Assembly: GCA_949126835.1 (NCBI GenBank) | Contig: OX421494.1 | Span: forward strand, 56,796,358 to 56,860,357 | Direction: 5' to 3' | DNA length: 64,000 nt | Source of the DNA: Anisus vortex | Taxonomy: Eukaryota > Mollusca > Gastropoda > Planorbidae | Shown here: piece after piece, positions 21,301-31,519 of the stretch | Layout of the letters: each line of letters begins with the position of its first letter | How positions within the stretch are numbered: position 1 is the first letter of the stretch | Program-made: the position numbers and the translations under genes | The notes under the pieces: model-generated | The model's database searches: none | Told to the model about the DNA's origin: nothing | The model's input: the letters and a program-made list of their open reading frames with translations, nothing else

Positions 21301-21899
21301 TAATTTTTTTTCTTATTTATTGACAATAAACAACAGTACAACAGTACGACATAAGGAAAATCAACATAAAAGAAAAACCAAAAATACAATTTTAAGTTAT
21401 ATATGAATTTTATTCATAGTGTTCTATAGGTATAGTATGTACCCCAATTTAAAAAGTTTATTTATACCAACGCATATATACAATAGCAAGTAAAAAAAAA
21501 AAGTTTATTTATAGTAATACATTTATACAAGAGCAATACATTTATACAATAGCAATACAGATGTTCAATCGTTTTATTTACATCAGAATACAATTTTATT
21601 TTACAACTATGAAACCAGTCCAATGTCGGCCCCTAAGTGTAGTCTGTGTGTATGCCCTAGACACGCCAAAACTAATTAAATGTCTAGTGGTATGGTTGTA
21701 AATGAGTCTGATTGCAATTGTCTTTTGATATAAAAATAAGAAAGGGAACTGCGGTGTTGTGTGTATGTAAAGACTGAATTTTCAAGTGTTTTGAAACCTA
21801 TATGTTTACCACCCCCTTATTGTTGTGATGTATTAAAGTAGCTTTATCTAGTGTGTTGTGTTGTTTCGTTAGACCTCATATAAGTTAAGAAATATTGAA

Positions 21900-22799
21900 T
21901 CAACCTACGGGATAATCATTTAGGTGGTAGATATAGAAACTAGTCGCTGGAATACATTCGACCTGATAATTAGTATTTGGCCTGTTTAGAAGTCCTATAT
22001 CTAAAATGTCTGTTTCATTTAAGTGTTCTATGAATGAGTGAAAATCATGTATATTATTAATCAGTCTTGGAGTGTCTAAGGCAGTTGCGTTGTTAACTGA
22101 GCTATGAAAAAAACGAAGTTCATTTGTCTCCTTATGTCTTAAAATGAGATGGTGGCTGTAATTTATTTTGTATCGTTTTGTTTGTTGTGTAAATAGCTGG
22201 TCTGTTAGTCGTGTCTGCCAGTCAATGGGATGTTTACTTAATGGACTATGGAAATAATTATAGGTTGAAATGTGCTTGTGGATGTTATGGTGCGTTTGAA
22301 GAGCAGTCCAATGATCGATATACGTAGCCTTTATGTCTTGTGGCAAATGTTCTAACAAGTCAAGTTCGTCTTGAATGTCCATTAAATCAACGTCGTTATG
22401 TTGGTTGTCTAATACGGTAAGGTCTAATAATGGTCTTTTACTGGTGTTATCTAAATCATTATTTGACTTCCTTTTTTGTGTAGTTGTTGTCTCTGTAGAT
22501 GTGGACGCTGTTGGTGTTGTATCTGCCGCTGTTGGTGTCTCTACCACTGTTGGTGTCTCTGCCGCTGTTGGGGTGGTTGTTTCTGTCGATGTTAGTGTAG
22601 TCGATGTTGAATCCATAGCCTGTGCATGGTCTTTCTTAGTATGTCTTTTTAAAGCATCGGCTCTGGTGTAGAAACGCCCACATATAACACAACTATGATG
22701 TGTTCTACCGTGGACTGAATCTGTATGCCTCGTTAGGTCACAATTCCGGGAGAACACACGCGTGCACTTAGTACATGCAAATCTTTTACGTGCTTCCAT
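21900..22799 (-). CDS. C2H2 zinc-finger protein, left-arm copy
   Basis: 299 codons, identical in translation to the right-arm copy at 30024-30923. Two C2H2 fingers lie near residues 7-31 and 35-59 (C-x2-C-x12-H-x4-H; FACTKCTRVFSRNCDLTRH and SCVICGRFYTRADALKRH). A Thr/Pro-rich linker (about 62-108) with repeated PTAAETPT-type units follows, then a KRK basic patch, an acidic stretch, and a conserved-looking C-terminal block with LRFFHSS, DTPRLIN and NDYPVG. That block resembles the leader preceding polymerase domains in Polinton-type PolB proteins; this is recognition from memory and unverified. A likely role is DNA binding at element sequences. Perfect identity between arms implies recent conversion or a recent origin by duplication. 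Confidence 0.85.
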   Translation of the reverse strand: MEARKRFACTKCTRVFSRNCDLTRHTDSVHGRTHHSCVICGRFYTRADALKRHTKKDHAQAMDSTSTTLTSTETTTPTAAETPTVVETPTAADTTPTASTSTETTTTQKRKSNNDLDNTSKRPLLDLTVLDNQHNDVDLMDIQDELDLLEHLPQDIKATYIDHWTALQTHHNIHKHISTYNYFHSPLSKHPIDWQTRLTDQLFTQQTKRYKINYSHHLILRHKETNELRFFHSSVNNATALDTPRLINNIHDFHSFIEHLNETDILDIGLLNRPNTNYQVECIPATSFYIYHLNDYPVG

Positions 22800-22871
22800 C
22801 TATATATGAATATAGAAAACAAAAAACATGACGTGTACGCGTGTACTATAAAGCTTAAATAATACAGAAAC

Positions 22872-22927
22872 CTAAAAGAATAAAATATGAAACATATAAA
22901 CCAAAAAATATAAAATAGGCAACTTAC
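22872..22927 (-). other. Possible 5' UTR intron, left copy
   Basis: Mirror of 29896-29951: minus-strand donor GTAAGT and acceptor TTCTTTTAG, 56 bases apart, between the TATA box and the ATG of the zinc-finger gene. Confidence 0.5.
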
Positions 22928-23023
22928 TTTATTGTATAACAAATGAACTCAAACGTTAGAGCTAACCAAAATCGCCGTTTGAGGTATTGTCAGGTAAAGC
23001 GTCGAACGAACGCCGACAAGCGA

Positions 23024-23031
23024 TATTTATA
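23024..23031 (-). promoter_or_regulatory. TATA box of zinc-finger gene, left copy
   Basis: TATAAATA on the minus strand, about 225 bases before the ATG, and mirrored at 29792-29799. Confidence 0.65.
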
Positions 23032-23102
23032 CACACCAGACACAAGTGCACTAAAGCACCTGCTCGAGAGAAAATCTATAAACTAACATTCCCAAGCGCA
23101 GG

Positions 23103-23363
23103 TTAATTGCTTCCCCGTCCAGATGGTCTTCCCCTTATCTGCCCACTGGGCGCTGAGCAAAGTAACGACTTCCTGTCCAGATGTTATTTCCCTTATCTGG
23201 TCATGAGCGCTGATCAAGGTAATTACTTCCTGTCCAGATGTTATTGCACTTACCTGACCTTGCTCGCTACTCACGGTAATTACTTTTCTGTACAGGTGGT
23301 CTCTCCCTTATCTGCCCGCTGGTAGCTGACCAAGTTAACGACTTCCTGTCCAGATGTTATTGC
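23103..23363 (-). promoter_or_regulatory. Upstream repeated element, left copy
   Basis: On the minus strand, about four or five copies of CATCTGGACAGGAAGT (E-box CATCTG joined to an ETS-type AGGAAGT), alternating with CAGATAAGG (GATA-type). They lie directly upstream of the TATA box. The arrangement is enhancer-like; function is inferred. Confidence 0.6.
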
Positions 23364-23529
23364 ACGTTCCTGACCGTGAGAAAATCTAAAAGCCAACATT
23401 CCCAGGGTCATGCCAACCCTAACCGTCAACAACGTTCCCCCTTTATTTTATTTTTTTATTTTTATTTTTATTTTTGTTGTTTTTTTTTTATCTTCTTTAA
23501 TTTCTGTCTTTTTACTAACTTTTTATCTG

Positions 23530-24520
23530 TTTCCCGAAAAAATGTTTAAGTACAATTTCTCAAACTCTCCCTCTCTTGAAAAACTTTTTTCACACACTCG
23601 AAAACTTTTCAGGGCACATTTGTTTAATCTTTTTATCCCTCTCGAAAACTTTTGAGAGCAACTTTTCAAAATCTTTTACACCCTCGACAAACTTTTTTAA
23701 GTTTACCTTCCCAAAACCTCTCTCTCTTGACAACATTTTTTTAAGTTCACCTTCCCAAACTATCGATCTCTCCCGACAACTTTTCAAGTACGACTTTTCA
23801 AACGCTCGATCTCTCTTGACAAACTTTTTTAAGTTCACCTTCCCAAAATCTTTTACACCCTCAACAAACTTTTTTAAGTTCGCCTTTCCCAAACTCTCTC
23901 TCTCTCTCTCTTGACAACATTTTTTAAGTTCACCTTCCCAAACTGTCGATCTCTCCCGACAACTTTTCAAGTACGACTTTTCAAACGCTTGATCTCTCTT
24001 GACAAACCTTTTTAAGTTCACCTTCCCAAAATCTTTTACACCCTCGACAAACATTTTTAAGTTCGCCTTCCCAAACTCTCTCTTTCTTGACAAACTTTTT
24101 TAAGTTCGCCTTCCCAAATCTCTCTTTCTTGACAAACTTTTTTTTTTTTTTTTTTTTTTTTTTAGTTCACCTTCCCAAAATCTTTTACACCCTCGACAAA
24201 CATTTTAAGTACGCCTTCCCAAACTCTCTCTCTCTCTCTCTCTCTCTTGACAAACTTTTTTTAAGTTCACCTTCCCAAAATCTTTTACACCCTCGACAAA
24301 CATTTTAAGTACGCCTTCCCAAACTCTCTCTCTCTCTCTCTCTCTTGACAAACTTTTTTTAAGTTCACCTTCCCAAAATCTCTCTCTCACTCTTGACAAT
24401 CTTTTTAAGTACGACTTTTCAAACTCTCGATGTCCCCTGACAACTTTTTAAGTACAACTTTTCAAACTCTCGATCTCTCTTGACAAACTCTTTAAGTTAA
24501 CCTTCCCAAAATCTTTTACG
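23530..24520. repeat. TCTC-rich tandem repeats, left copy
   Basis: Units of about 50-60 bp with CTTGACAAACTTTTTTAAGT, CACCTTCCCAAAATC and TTTTACACCC, joined by TC runs. Long reading frames across it on both strands are repeat artefacts, rich in KVNLKKFV-type units. Confidence 0.85.
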
Positions 24521-24539
24521 CTAACTCTCGCTCAAAAAC

Positions 24540-25620
24540 ACTTTTTCTTAAAAGCTTTCCCACTCTCGACAAACATTGTAAGACACCACTCCTTGGACTT
24601 CGTTCTAACAGTAGCCATCTCTCTGTCTCCAACTCTTTCTCGCCCCATCTCTTCCTCTAACAGAAACTTTAAGTTAACACAACCCTAACCATCACGCATT
24701 CATTCTTTCTGCCTTGCTCAATCTCTGTATCTCTTACTTCATTCTTCTCTCAAACTCTGTATCTCTCTCTCTCTCGCTCTCTCTCTCTAAAAACGTTATG
24801 ATTAACAAAGTCTAACACATATTCCAATCCACATCCTTCATTCTGTCTTTCTCTTTCCTCCGTGCCATCTTTTACTTGTCTCATTCTCAGTACTTACTTC
24901 CCTTACTCTGTCAACACTTATTTCTCTCTTCGTCTCTTTTCGCTAACAAAACTGTATGTTAACCCAACCCTAACATTTACTTATTCCATCTTTCTGCCTT
25001 GTTCAATCTCTGTAGGCCTGTCTCTTACTTCATTCTTCTCTCAAACTTCGTCTCTCTCTCTCTCTCTCTCAAACTTTGTCTCTCTCTCTCTAAAAACGTT
25101 ACGATCAGCAAAAGTCTTACACATATTCCACTTCACATCGTTCATTATGTCTTTCTCTTTCCTGCGTGCCATGTTTTACTTGTCTCATTTTCAGTGACTT
25201 CTTTCCTTACGCTATCTACACTTATTTCTCTCTCCTCTCTTTCGCTAACAAAACTTTATGTTAAGCCATCCCTAAATATTACTCGTTCCGTCTTACTGCC
25301 TTGCTCAATCACTTATTTCATACTTTACTCTTTCTTTAGCTCTCTCTCTAAAAACACTTTATGTTCAGACAACCCTAACACATATTCTTCTCCAAATCTT
25401 TCACTCTGTCTTTCTTTTTCCTGCGTACCATCTTTTACTTGTCTCATTTTCTGTTACTCCCTTTCTTACTCTGTCTCCAGAGCTTTCTCTGACAAAACTT
25501 TAAGTTACTCTAAACATCTCTCTTTCAACAGCGTTCCCTCTTTCTGCCTTGTTCAATCTCTACCTTCTTACTAACTTCATTGTCCTCTTTCTAAAATTGT
25601 CTTCCCTTTTATGTTTTATA
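24540..25620. repeat. Longer degenerate repeats, left copy
   Basis: About three to four diverged units of roughly 260 bp. Each has an AACCCTAAC-like block, TTTCTGCCTTG, TCAATCTCT, TC tracts and TTTTACTTGTCTCATT. The reading frames are low-complexity (SLSLSLS) and are not genes. 25620-25980 is unrecognised apart from an AAGGTCAAGGTCAAC motif near 25721. Confidence 0.7.
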
Positions 25621-26085
25621 ACGTGCAAATTTGTTAAGAATTGTCACACCTAAAACTAAAACGATGTTTACTTTACACGTCACCAAGGTTTTGAAAATAA
25701 TGTTCTTGGGAGATATAGCAAAGGTCAAGGTCAACTGACTCTAGTGTGAATTTGGGAAAAGAGGGGCAGAAGAAAAAAACAATTTGTTGTTACTAGTTTG
25801 GGGCTGCTAGTTAATATTGTAAAGAGTTTTGTAGATCACTAGAACTAGTTTAAAGGAATTGTGATAAGTTTTAGGATGTGTATTTATTATTTTTAGCAAT
25901 TACTACTATAAGTTCGATAGGGTAGTGAAAAATTAATACTTTAAACTGAAGGTGTAGTGTTTTTAAATGTTTTGGACAGGACTAGGTATAGAAGTATTAT
26001 AAGGGTTTGAGTCAAGCAAGATTGCCTAAGTGGGAAGGTATATTTGGGTGTTGTAGATATATGTTTTGGCTTGGGATATCTACAA

Positions 26086-26738
26086 AGGTTTTTTTGAGAT
26101 TAGTGTTTTGGACAGGGCTATCAATAAAAGTATTAGAAGGTTTGGGTCAAGCTAGATTGCCTAAGTTGGAACATATATTTGGGTGTTGTAAATATGTGTT
26201 TTGTAAAGTCTGTGGTAGGACGGGGATATCGTTAAATATAGACTATAAGAAATCTTCCATGACATCAGTCAAGCAAGATTTCCTAAGTGGGGAAATTCAC
26301 TTGTGGGTTGTAAATATGTGTTTTGTAAAGTCTGTGGTAGGACGGGGATATCTATAAAGATAGACTATAAGAAATCTTCCATGACATCAGTCAAGCAAGA
26401 TTTCCTAAGTGGGGAAATTCACTTGTGGGTTGTAGATATGTGTTTTGTAAAGTTGGTGTTAGGACAGGACTATCTATAAAAATATTCTAAGGATTTGAGT
26501 CGAGTAAGATTGTCTAATTTGGAGGATTTATTTTGGGTGGCGATGGTATATGGTAAGATTGACTAAGTTGGAAGGTATATTTGGGTGGCGATGGTATGTG
26601 TTGGGGTTTTGTAAGAGTAGTGTTGGGATATGTTTGTTCACGGTAGAAAAAAAAAATCTGTCATAATGACTGTAGTCATAGAGGGCTGTTTCTCCTATTT
26701 GGTCATAAAACAATTGTATGTGAAATTAAGAAAAAAAA
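26086..26738. repeat. Asymmetric spacer of the foldback element
   Basis: About 650 bp not mirrored. It is built mostly from diverged direct copies of a unit also present at the arm tips, with GGTTGTAGATATGTGTTTTG, GGACGGGGATATC and TCAAGCAAGATT blocks. The right edge (26640-26738) carries a different AT-rich stretch. A reading frame at 26007-26357 is a repeat by-product. Confidence 0.8.
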
Positions 26739-27199
26739 TTGTAGATATCCCAAGCCAAAACATATATCTACAACACCCAAATATACCTTCCCACTTAGGC
26801 AATCTTGCTTGACTCAAACCCTTATAATACTTCTATACCTAGTCCTGTCCAAAACATTTAAAAACACTACACCTTCAGTTTAAAGTATTAATTTTTCACT
26901 ACCCTATCGAACTTATAGTAGTAATTGCTAAAAATAATAAATACACATCCTAAAACTTATCACAATTCCTTTAAACTAGTTCTAGTGATCTACAAAACTC
27001 TTTACAATATTAACTAGCAGCCCCAAACTAGTAACAACAAATTGTTTTTTTCTTCTGCCCCTCTTTTCCCAAATTCACACTAGAGTCAGTTGACCTTGAC
27101 CTTTGCTATATCTCCCAAGAACATTATTTTCAAAACCTTGGTGACGTGTAAAGTAAACATCGTTTTAGTTTTAGGTGTGACAATTCTTAACAAATTTGC

Positions 27200-28662
27200 A
27201 CGTTATAAAACATAAAAGGGAAGACAATTTTAGAAAGAGGACAATGAAGTTAGTAAGAAGGTAGAGATTGAACAAGGCAGAAAGAGGGAACGCTGTTGAA
27301 AGAGAGATGTTTAGAGTAACTTAAAGTTTTGTCAGAGAAAGCTCTGGAGACAGAGTAAGAAAGGGAGTAACAGAAAATGAGACAAGTAAAAGATGGTACG
27401 CAGGAAAAAGAAAGACAGAGTGAAAGATTTGGAGAAGAATATGTGTTAGGGTTGTCTGAACATAAAGTGTTTTTAGAGAGAGAGCTAAAGAAAGAGTAAA
27501 GTATGAAATAAGTGATTGAGCAAGGCAGTAAGACGGAACGAGTAATATTTAGGGATGGCTTAACATAAAGTTTTGTTAGCGAAAGAGAGGAGAGAGAAAT
27601 AAGTGTAGATAGCGTAAGGAAAGAAGTCACTGAAAATGAGACAAGTAAAACATGGCACGCAGGAAAGAGAAAGACATAATGAACGATGTGAAGTGGAATA
27701 TGTGTAAGACTTTTGCTGATCGTAACGTTTTTAGAGAGAGAGAGACAAAGTTTGAGAGAGAGAGAGAGAGAGACGAAGTTTGAGAGAAGAATGAAGTAAG
27801 AGACAGGCCTACAGAGATTGAACAAGGCAGAAAGATGGAATAAGTAAATGTTAGGGTTGGGTTAACATACAGTTTTGTTAGCGAAAAGAGACGAAGAGAG
27901 AAATAAGTGTTGACAGAGTAAGGGAAGTAAGTACTGAGAATGAGACAAGTAAAAGATGGCACGGAGGAAAGAGAAAGACAGAATGAAGGATGTGGATTGG
28001 AATATGTGTTAGACTTTGTTAATCATAACGTTTTTAGAGAGAGAGAGCGAGAGAGAGAGAGATACAGAGTTTGAGAGAAGAATGAAGTAAGAGATACAGA
28101 GATTGAGCAAGGCAGAAAGAATGAATGCGTGATGGTTAGGGTTGTGTTAACTTAAAGTTTCTGTTAGAGGAAGAGATGGGGCGAGAAAGAGTTGGAGACA
28201 GAGAGATGGCTACTGTTAGAACGAAGTCCAAGGAGTGGTGTCTTACAATGTTTGTCGAGAGTGGGAAAGCTTTTAAGAAAAAGTGTTTTTGAGCGAGAGT
28301 TAGCGTAAAAGATTTTGGGAAGGTTAACTTAAAGAGTTTGTCAAGAGAGATCGAGAGTTTGAAAAGTTGTACTTAAAAAGTTGTCAGGGGACATCGAGAG
28401 TTTGAAAAGTCGTACTTAAAAAGATTGTCAAGAGTGAGAGAGAGATTTTGGGAAGGTGAACTTAAAAAAAGTTTGTCAAGAGAGAGAGAGAGAGAGAGAG
28501 AGTTTGGGAAGGCGTACTTAAAATGTTTGTCGAGGGTGTAAAAGATTTTGGGAAGGTGAACTTAAAAAAAGTTTGTCAAGAGAGAGAGAGAGAGAGAGAG
28601 AGTTTGGGAAGGCGTACTTAAAATGTTTGTCGAGGGTGTAAGAGATTTTGGGAAGGTGAACT

Positions 28663-28694
<32 letters not shown>

Positions 28695-29290
28695 GTCAAG
28701 AAAGAGAGAGTTTGGGAAGGCGAACTTAAAAAAGTTTGTCAAGAAAGAGAGAGTTTGGGAAGGCGAACTTAAAAATGTTTGTCGAGGGTGTAAAAGATTT
28801 TGGGAAGGTGAACTTAAAAAGGTTTGTCAAGAGAGATCAAGCGTTTGAAAAGTCGTACTTGAAAAGTTGTCGGGAGAGATCGACAGTTTGGGAAGGTGAA
28901 CTTAAAAAATGTTGTCAAGAGAGAGAGAGTTTGGGAAAGGCGAACTTAAAAAAGTTTGTTGAGGGTGTAAAAGATTTTGGGAAGGTGAACTTAAAAAAGT
29001 TTGTCAAGAGAGATCGAGCGTTTGAAAAGTCGTACTTGAAAAGTTGTCGGGAGAGATCGATAGTTTGGGAAGGTGAACTTAAAAAAATGTTGTCAAGAGA
29101 GAGAGGTTTTGGGAAGGTAAACTTAAAAAAGTTTGTCGAGGGTGTAAAAGATTTTGAAAAGTTGCTCTCAAAAGTTTTCGAGAGGGATAAAAAGATTAAA
29201 CAAATGTGCCCTGAAAAGTTTTCGAGTGTGTGAAAAAAGTTTTTCAAGAGAGGGAGAGTTTGAGAAATTGTACTTAAACATTTTTTCGGG
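27200..29290. repeat. Degenerate and GA-rich tandem repeats, right copy
   Basis: Mirror of 23530-25620, with GA tracts in place of TC. An A-run of about 28 near 28663-28690 and GA tract lengths differ slightly from the left copy. Confidence 0.85.
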
Positions 29291-29459
29291 AAACAGATAA
29301 AAAGTTAGTAAAAAGACAGAAATTAAAGAAGATAAAAAAAAAACAACAAAAATAAAAATAAAAATAAAAAAATAAAATAAAGGGGGAACGTTGTTGACGG
29401 TTAGGGTTGGCATGACCCTGGGAATGTTGGCTTTTAGATTTTCTCACGGTCAGGAACGT

Positions 29460-29720
29460 GCAATAACATCTGGACAGGAAGTCGTTAACTTGGTCAGCTA
29501 CCAGCGGGCAGATAAGGGAGAGACCACCTGTACAGAAAAGTAATTACCGTGAGTAGCGAGCAAGGTCAGGTAAGTGCAATAACATCTGGACAGGAAGTAA
29601 TTACCTTGATCAGCGCTCATGACCAGATAAGGGAAATAACATCTGGACAGGAAGTCGTTACTTTGCTCAGCGCCCAGTGGGCAGATAAGGGGAAGACCAT
29701 CTGGACGGGGAAGCAATTAA
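29460..29720 (+). promoter_or_regulatory. Upstream repeated element, right copy
   Basis: About four or five copies of CATCTGGACAGGAAGT-type sequence with CAGATAAGG between them, 70-330 bases upstream of TATAAATA and oriented toward the zinc-finger gene. Confidence 0.6.
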
Positions 29721-29791
29721 CCTGCGCTTGGGAATGTTAGTTTATAGATTTTCTCTCGAGCAGGTGCTTTAGTGCACTTGTGTCTGGTGTG

Positions 29792-29799
29792 TATAAATA
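29792..29799 (+). promoter_or_regulatory. TATA box of zinc-finger gene, right copy
   Basis: TATAAATA in GTGTATAAATATCGC, followed by a GC-rich stretch around a likely start site near 29820-29830. Confidence 0.65.
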
Positions 29800-29895
29800 T
29801 CGCTTGTCGGCGTTCGTTCGACGCTTTACCTGACAATACCTCAAACGGCGATTTTGGTTAGCTCTAACGTTTGAGTTCATTTGTTATACAATAAA

Positions 29896-29951
29896 GTAAG
29901 TTGCCTATTTTATATTTTTTGGTTTATATGTTTCATATTTTATTCTTTTAG
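29896..29951 (+). other. Possible 5' UTR intron, right copy
   Basis: GTAAGT donor at 29896 and TTCTTTTAG acceptor ending at 29951. It lies between the promoter and the ATG at 30024. RNA evidence would be needed to confirm it. Confidence 0.5.
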
Positions 29952-30023
29952 GTTTCTGTATTATTTAAGCTTTATAGTACACGCGTACACGTCATGTTTT
30001 TTGTTTTCTATATTCATATATAG

Positions 30024-30923
30024 ATGGAAGCACGTAAAAGATTTGCATGTACTAAGTGCACGCGTGTGTTCTCCCGGAATTGTGACCTAACGAGGCATAC
30101 AGATTCAGTCCACGGTAGAACACATCATAGTTGTGTTATATGTGGGCGTTTCTACACCAGAGCCGATGCTTTAAAAAGACATACTAAGAAAGACCATGCA
30201 CAGGCTATGGATTCAACATCGACTACACTAACATCGACAGAAACAACCACCCCAACAGCGGCAGAGACACCAACAGTGGTAGAGACACCAACAGCGGCAG
30301 ATACAACACCAACAGCGTCCACATCTACAGAGACAACAACTACACAAAAAAGGAAGTCAAATAATGATTTAGATAACACCAGTAAAAGACCATTATTAGA
30401 CCTTACCGTATTAGACAACCAACATAACGACGTTGATTTAATGGACATTCAAGACGAACTTGACTTGTTAGAACATTTGCCACAAGACATAAAGGCTACG
30501 TATATCGATCATTGGACTGCTCTTCAAACGCACCATAACATCCACAAGCACATTTCAACCTATAATTATTTCCATAGTCCATTAAGTAAACATCCCATTG
30601 ACTGGCAGACACGACTAACAGACCAGCTATTTACACAACAAACAAAACGATACAAAATAAATTACAGCCACCATCTCATTTTAAGACATAAGGAGACAAA
30701 TGAACTTCGTTTTTTTCATAGCTCAGTTAACAACGCAACTGCCTTAGACACTCCAAGACTGATTAATAATATACATGATTTTCACTCATTCATAGAACAC
30801 TTAAATGAAACAGACATTTTAGATATAGGACTTCTAAACAGGCCAAATACTAATTATCAGGTCGAATGTATTCCAGCGACTAGTTTCTATATCTACCACC
30901 TAAATGATTATCCCGTAGGTTGA
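30024..30923 (+). CDS. C2H2 zinc-finger protein, right-arm copy
   Basis: Identical 299-residue product to the left-arm gene; see that entry for domains. The ATG follows TTCATATATAG and is the first in frame after the candidate 5' UTR intron. Polyadenylation signals AATAAA occur downstream (for example 31223-31228). The gene reads toward the right end of the element, as its twin reads toward the left end, so the two are divergent from the centre. Confidence 0.88.
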   Translation: MEARKRFACTKCTRVFSRNCDLTRHTDSVHGRTHHSCVICGRFYTRADALKRHTKKDHAQAMDSTSTTLTSTETTTPTAAETPTVVETPTAADTTPTASTSTETTTTQKRKSNNDLDNTSKRPLLDLTVLDNQHNDVDLMDIQDELDLLEHLPQDIKATYIDHWTALQTHHNIHKHISTYNYFHSPLSKHPIDWQTRLTDQLFTQQTKRYKINYSHHLILRHKETNELRFFHSSVNNATALDTPRLINNIHDFHSFIEHLNETDILDIGLLNRPNTNYQVECIPATSFYIYHLNDYPVG

Positions 30924-31519
30924 TTCAATATTTCTTAACTTATATGAGGTCTAACGAAACAACACAACACACTAGATAAAGCTACTTTAATACATCACAA
31001 CAATAAGGGGGTGGTAAACATATAGGTTTCAAAACACTTGAAAATTCAGTCTTTACATACACACAACACCGCAGTTCCCTTTCTTATTTTTATATCAAAA
31101 GACAATTGCAATCAGACTCATTTACAACCATACCACTAGACATTTAATTAGTTTTGGCGTGTCTAGGGCATACACACAGACTACACTTAGGGGCCGACAT
31201 TGGACTGGTTTCATAGTTGTAAAATAAAATTGTATTCTGATGTAAATAAAACGATTGAACATCTGTATTGCTATTGTATAAATGTATTGCTCTTGTATAA
31301 ATGTATTACTATAAATAAACTTTTTTTTTTTACTTGCTATTGTATATATGCGTTGGTATAAATAAACTTTTTAAATTGGGGTACATACTATACCTATAGA
31401 ACACTATGAATAAAATTCATATATAACTTAAAATTGTATTTTTGGTTTTTCTTTTATGTTGATTTTCCTTATGTCGTACTGTTGTACTGTTGTTTATTGT
31501 CAATAAATAAGAAAAAAAA

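Larger units (their letters stand above)
19024..26085 (+). repeat. Foldback element, left arm
   Basis: Reverse complement of 26739-33797, continuous by eye. Differences are limited to lengths of TC and T runs, for example the TC tract near 23900 and the T-run near 24130. Pairing stops at GATATCTACAA (about 26085). Confidence 0.95.

Noticed and set aside
22375..22671. 98-codon Val-rich frame (and mirror 30152-30448)
   Set aside because: Antisense to the Thr/Pro-rich linker of the zinc-finger gene.
23590..24093. 167-codon frame (and mirror at 28736-29233)
   Set aside because: Lys/Val/Phe-rich repeats across TC/GA low-complexity DNA; length differs between arms with run length, so not conserved as protein.
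24999..25574. 191-codon Ser/Leu-rich frame (and mirror 27250-27825)
   Set aside because: Identical in both arms only because the arms are copies; composition reflects TCTC repeats.
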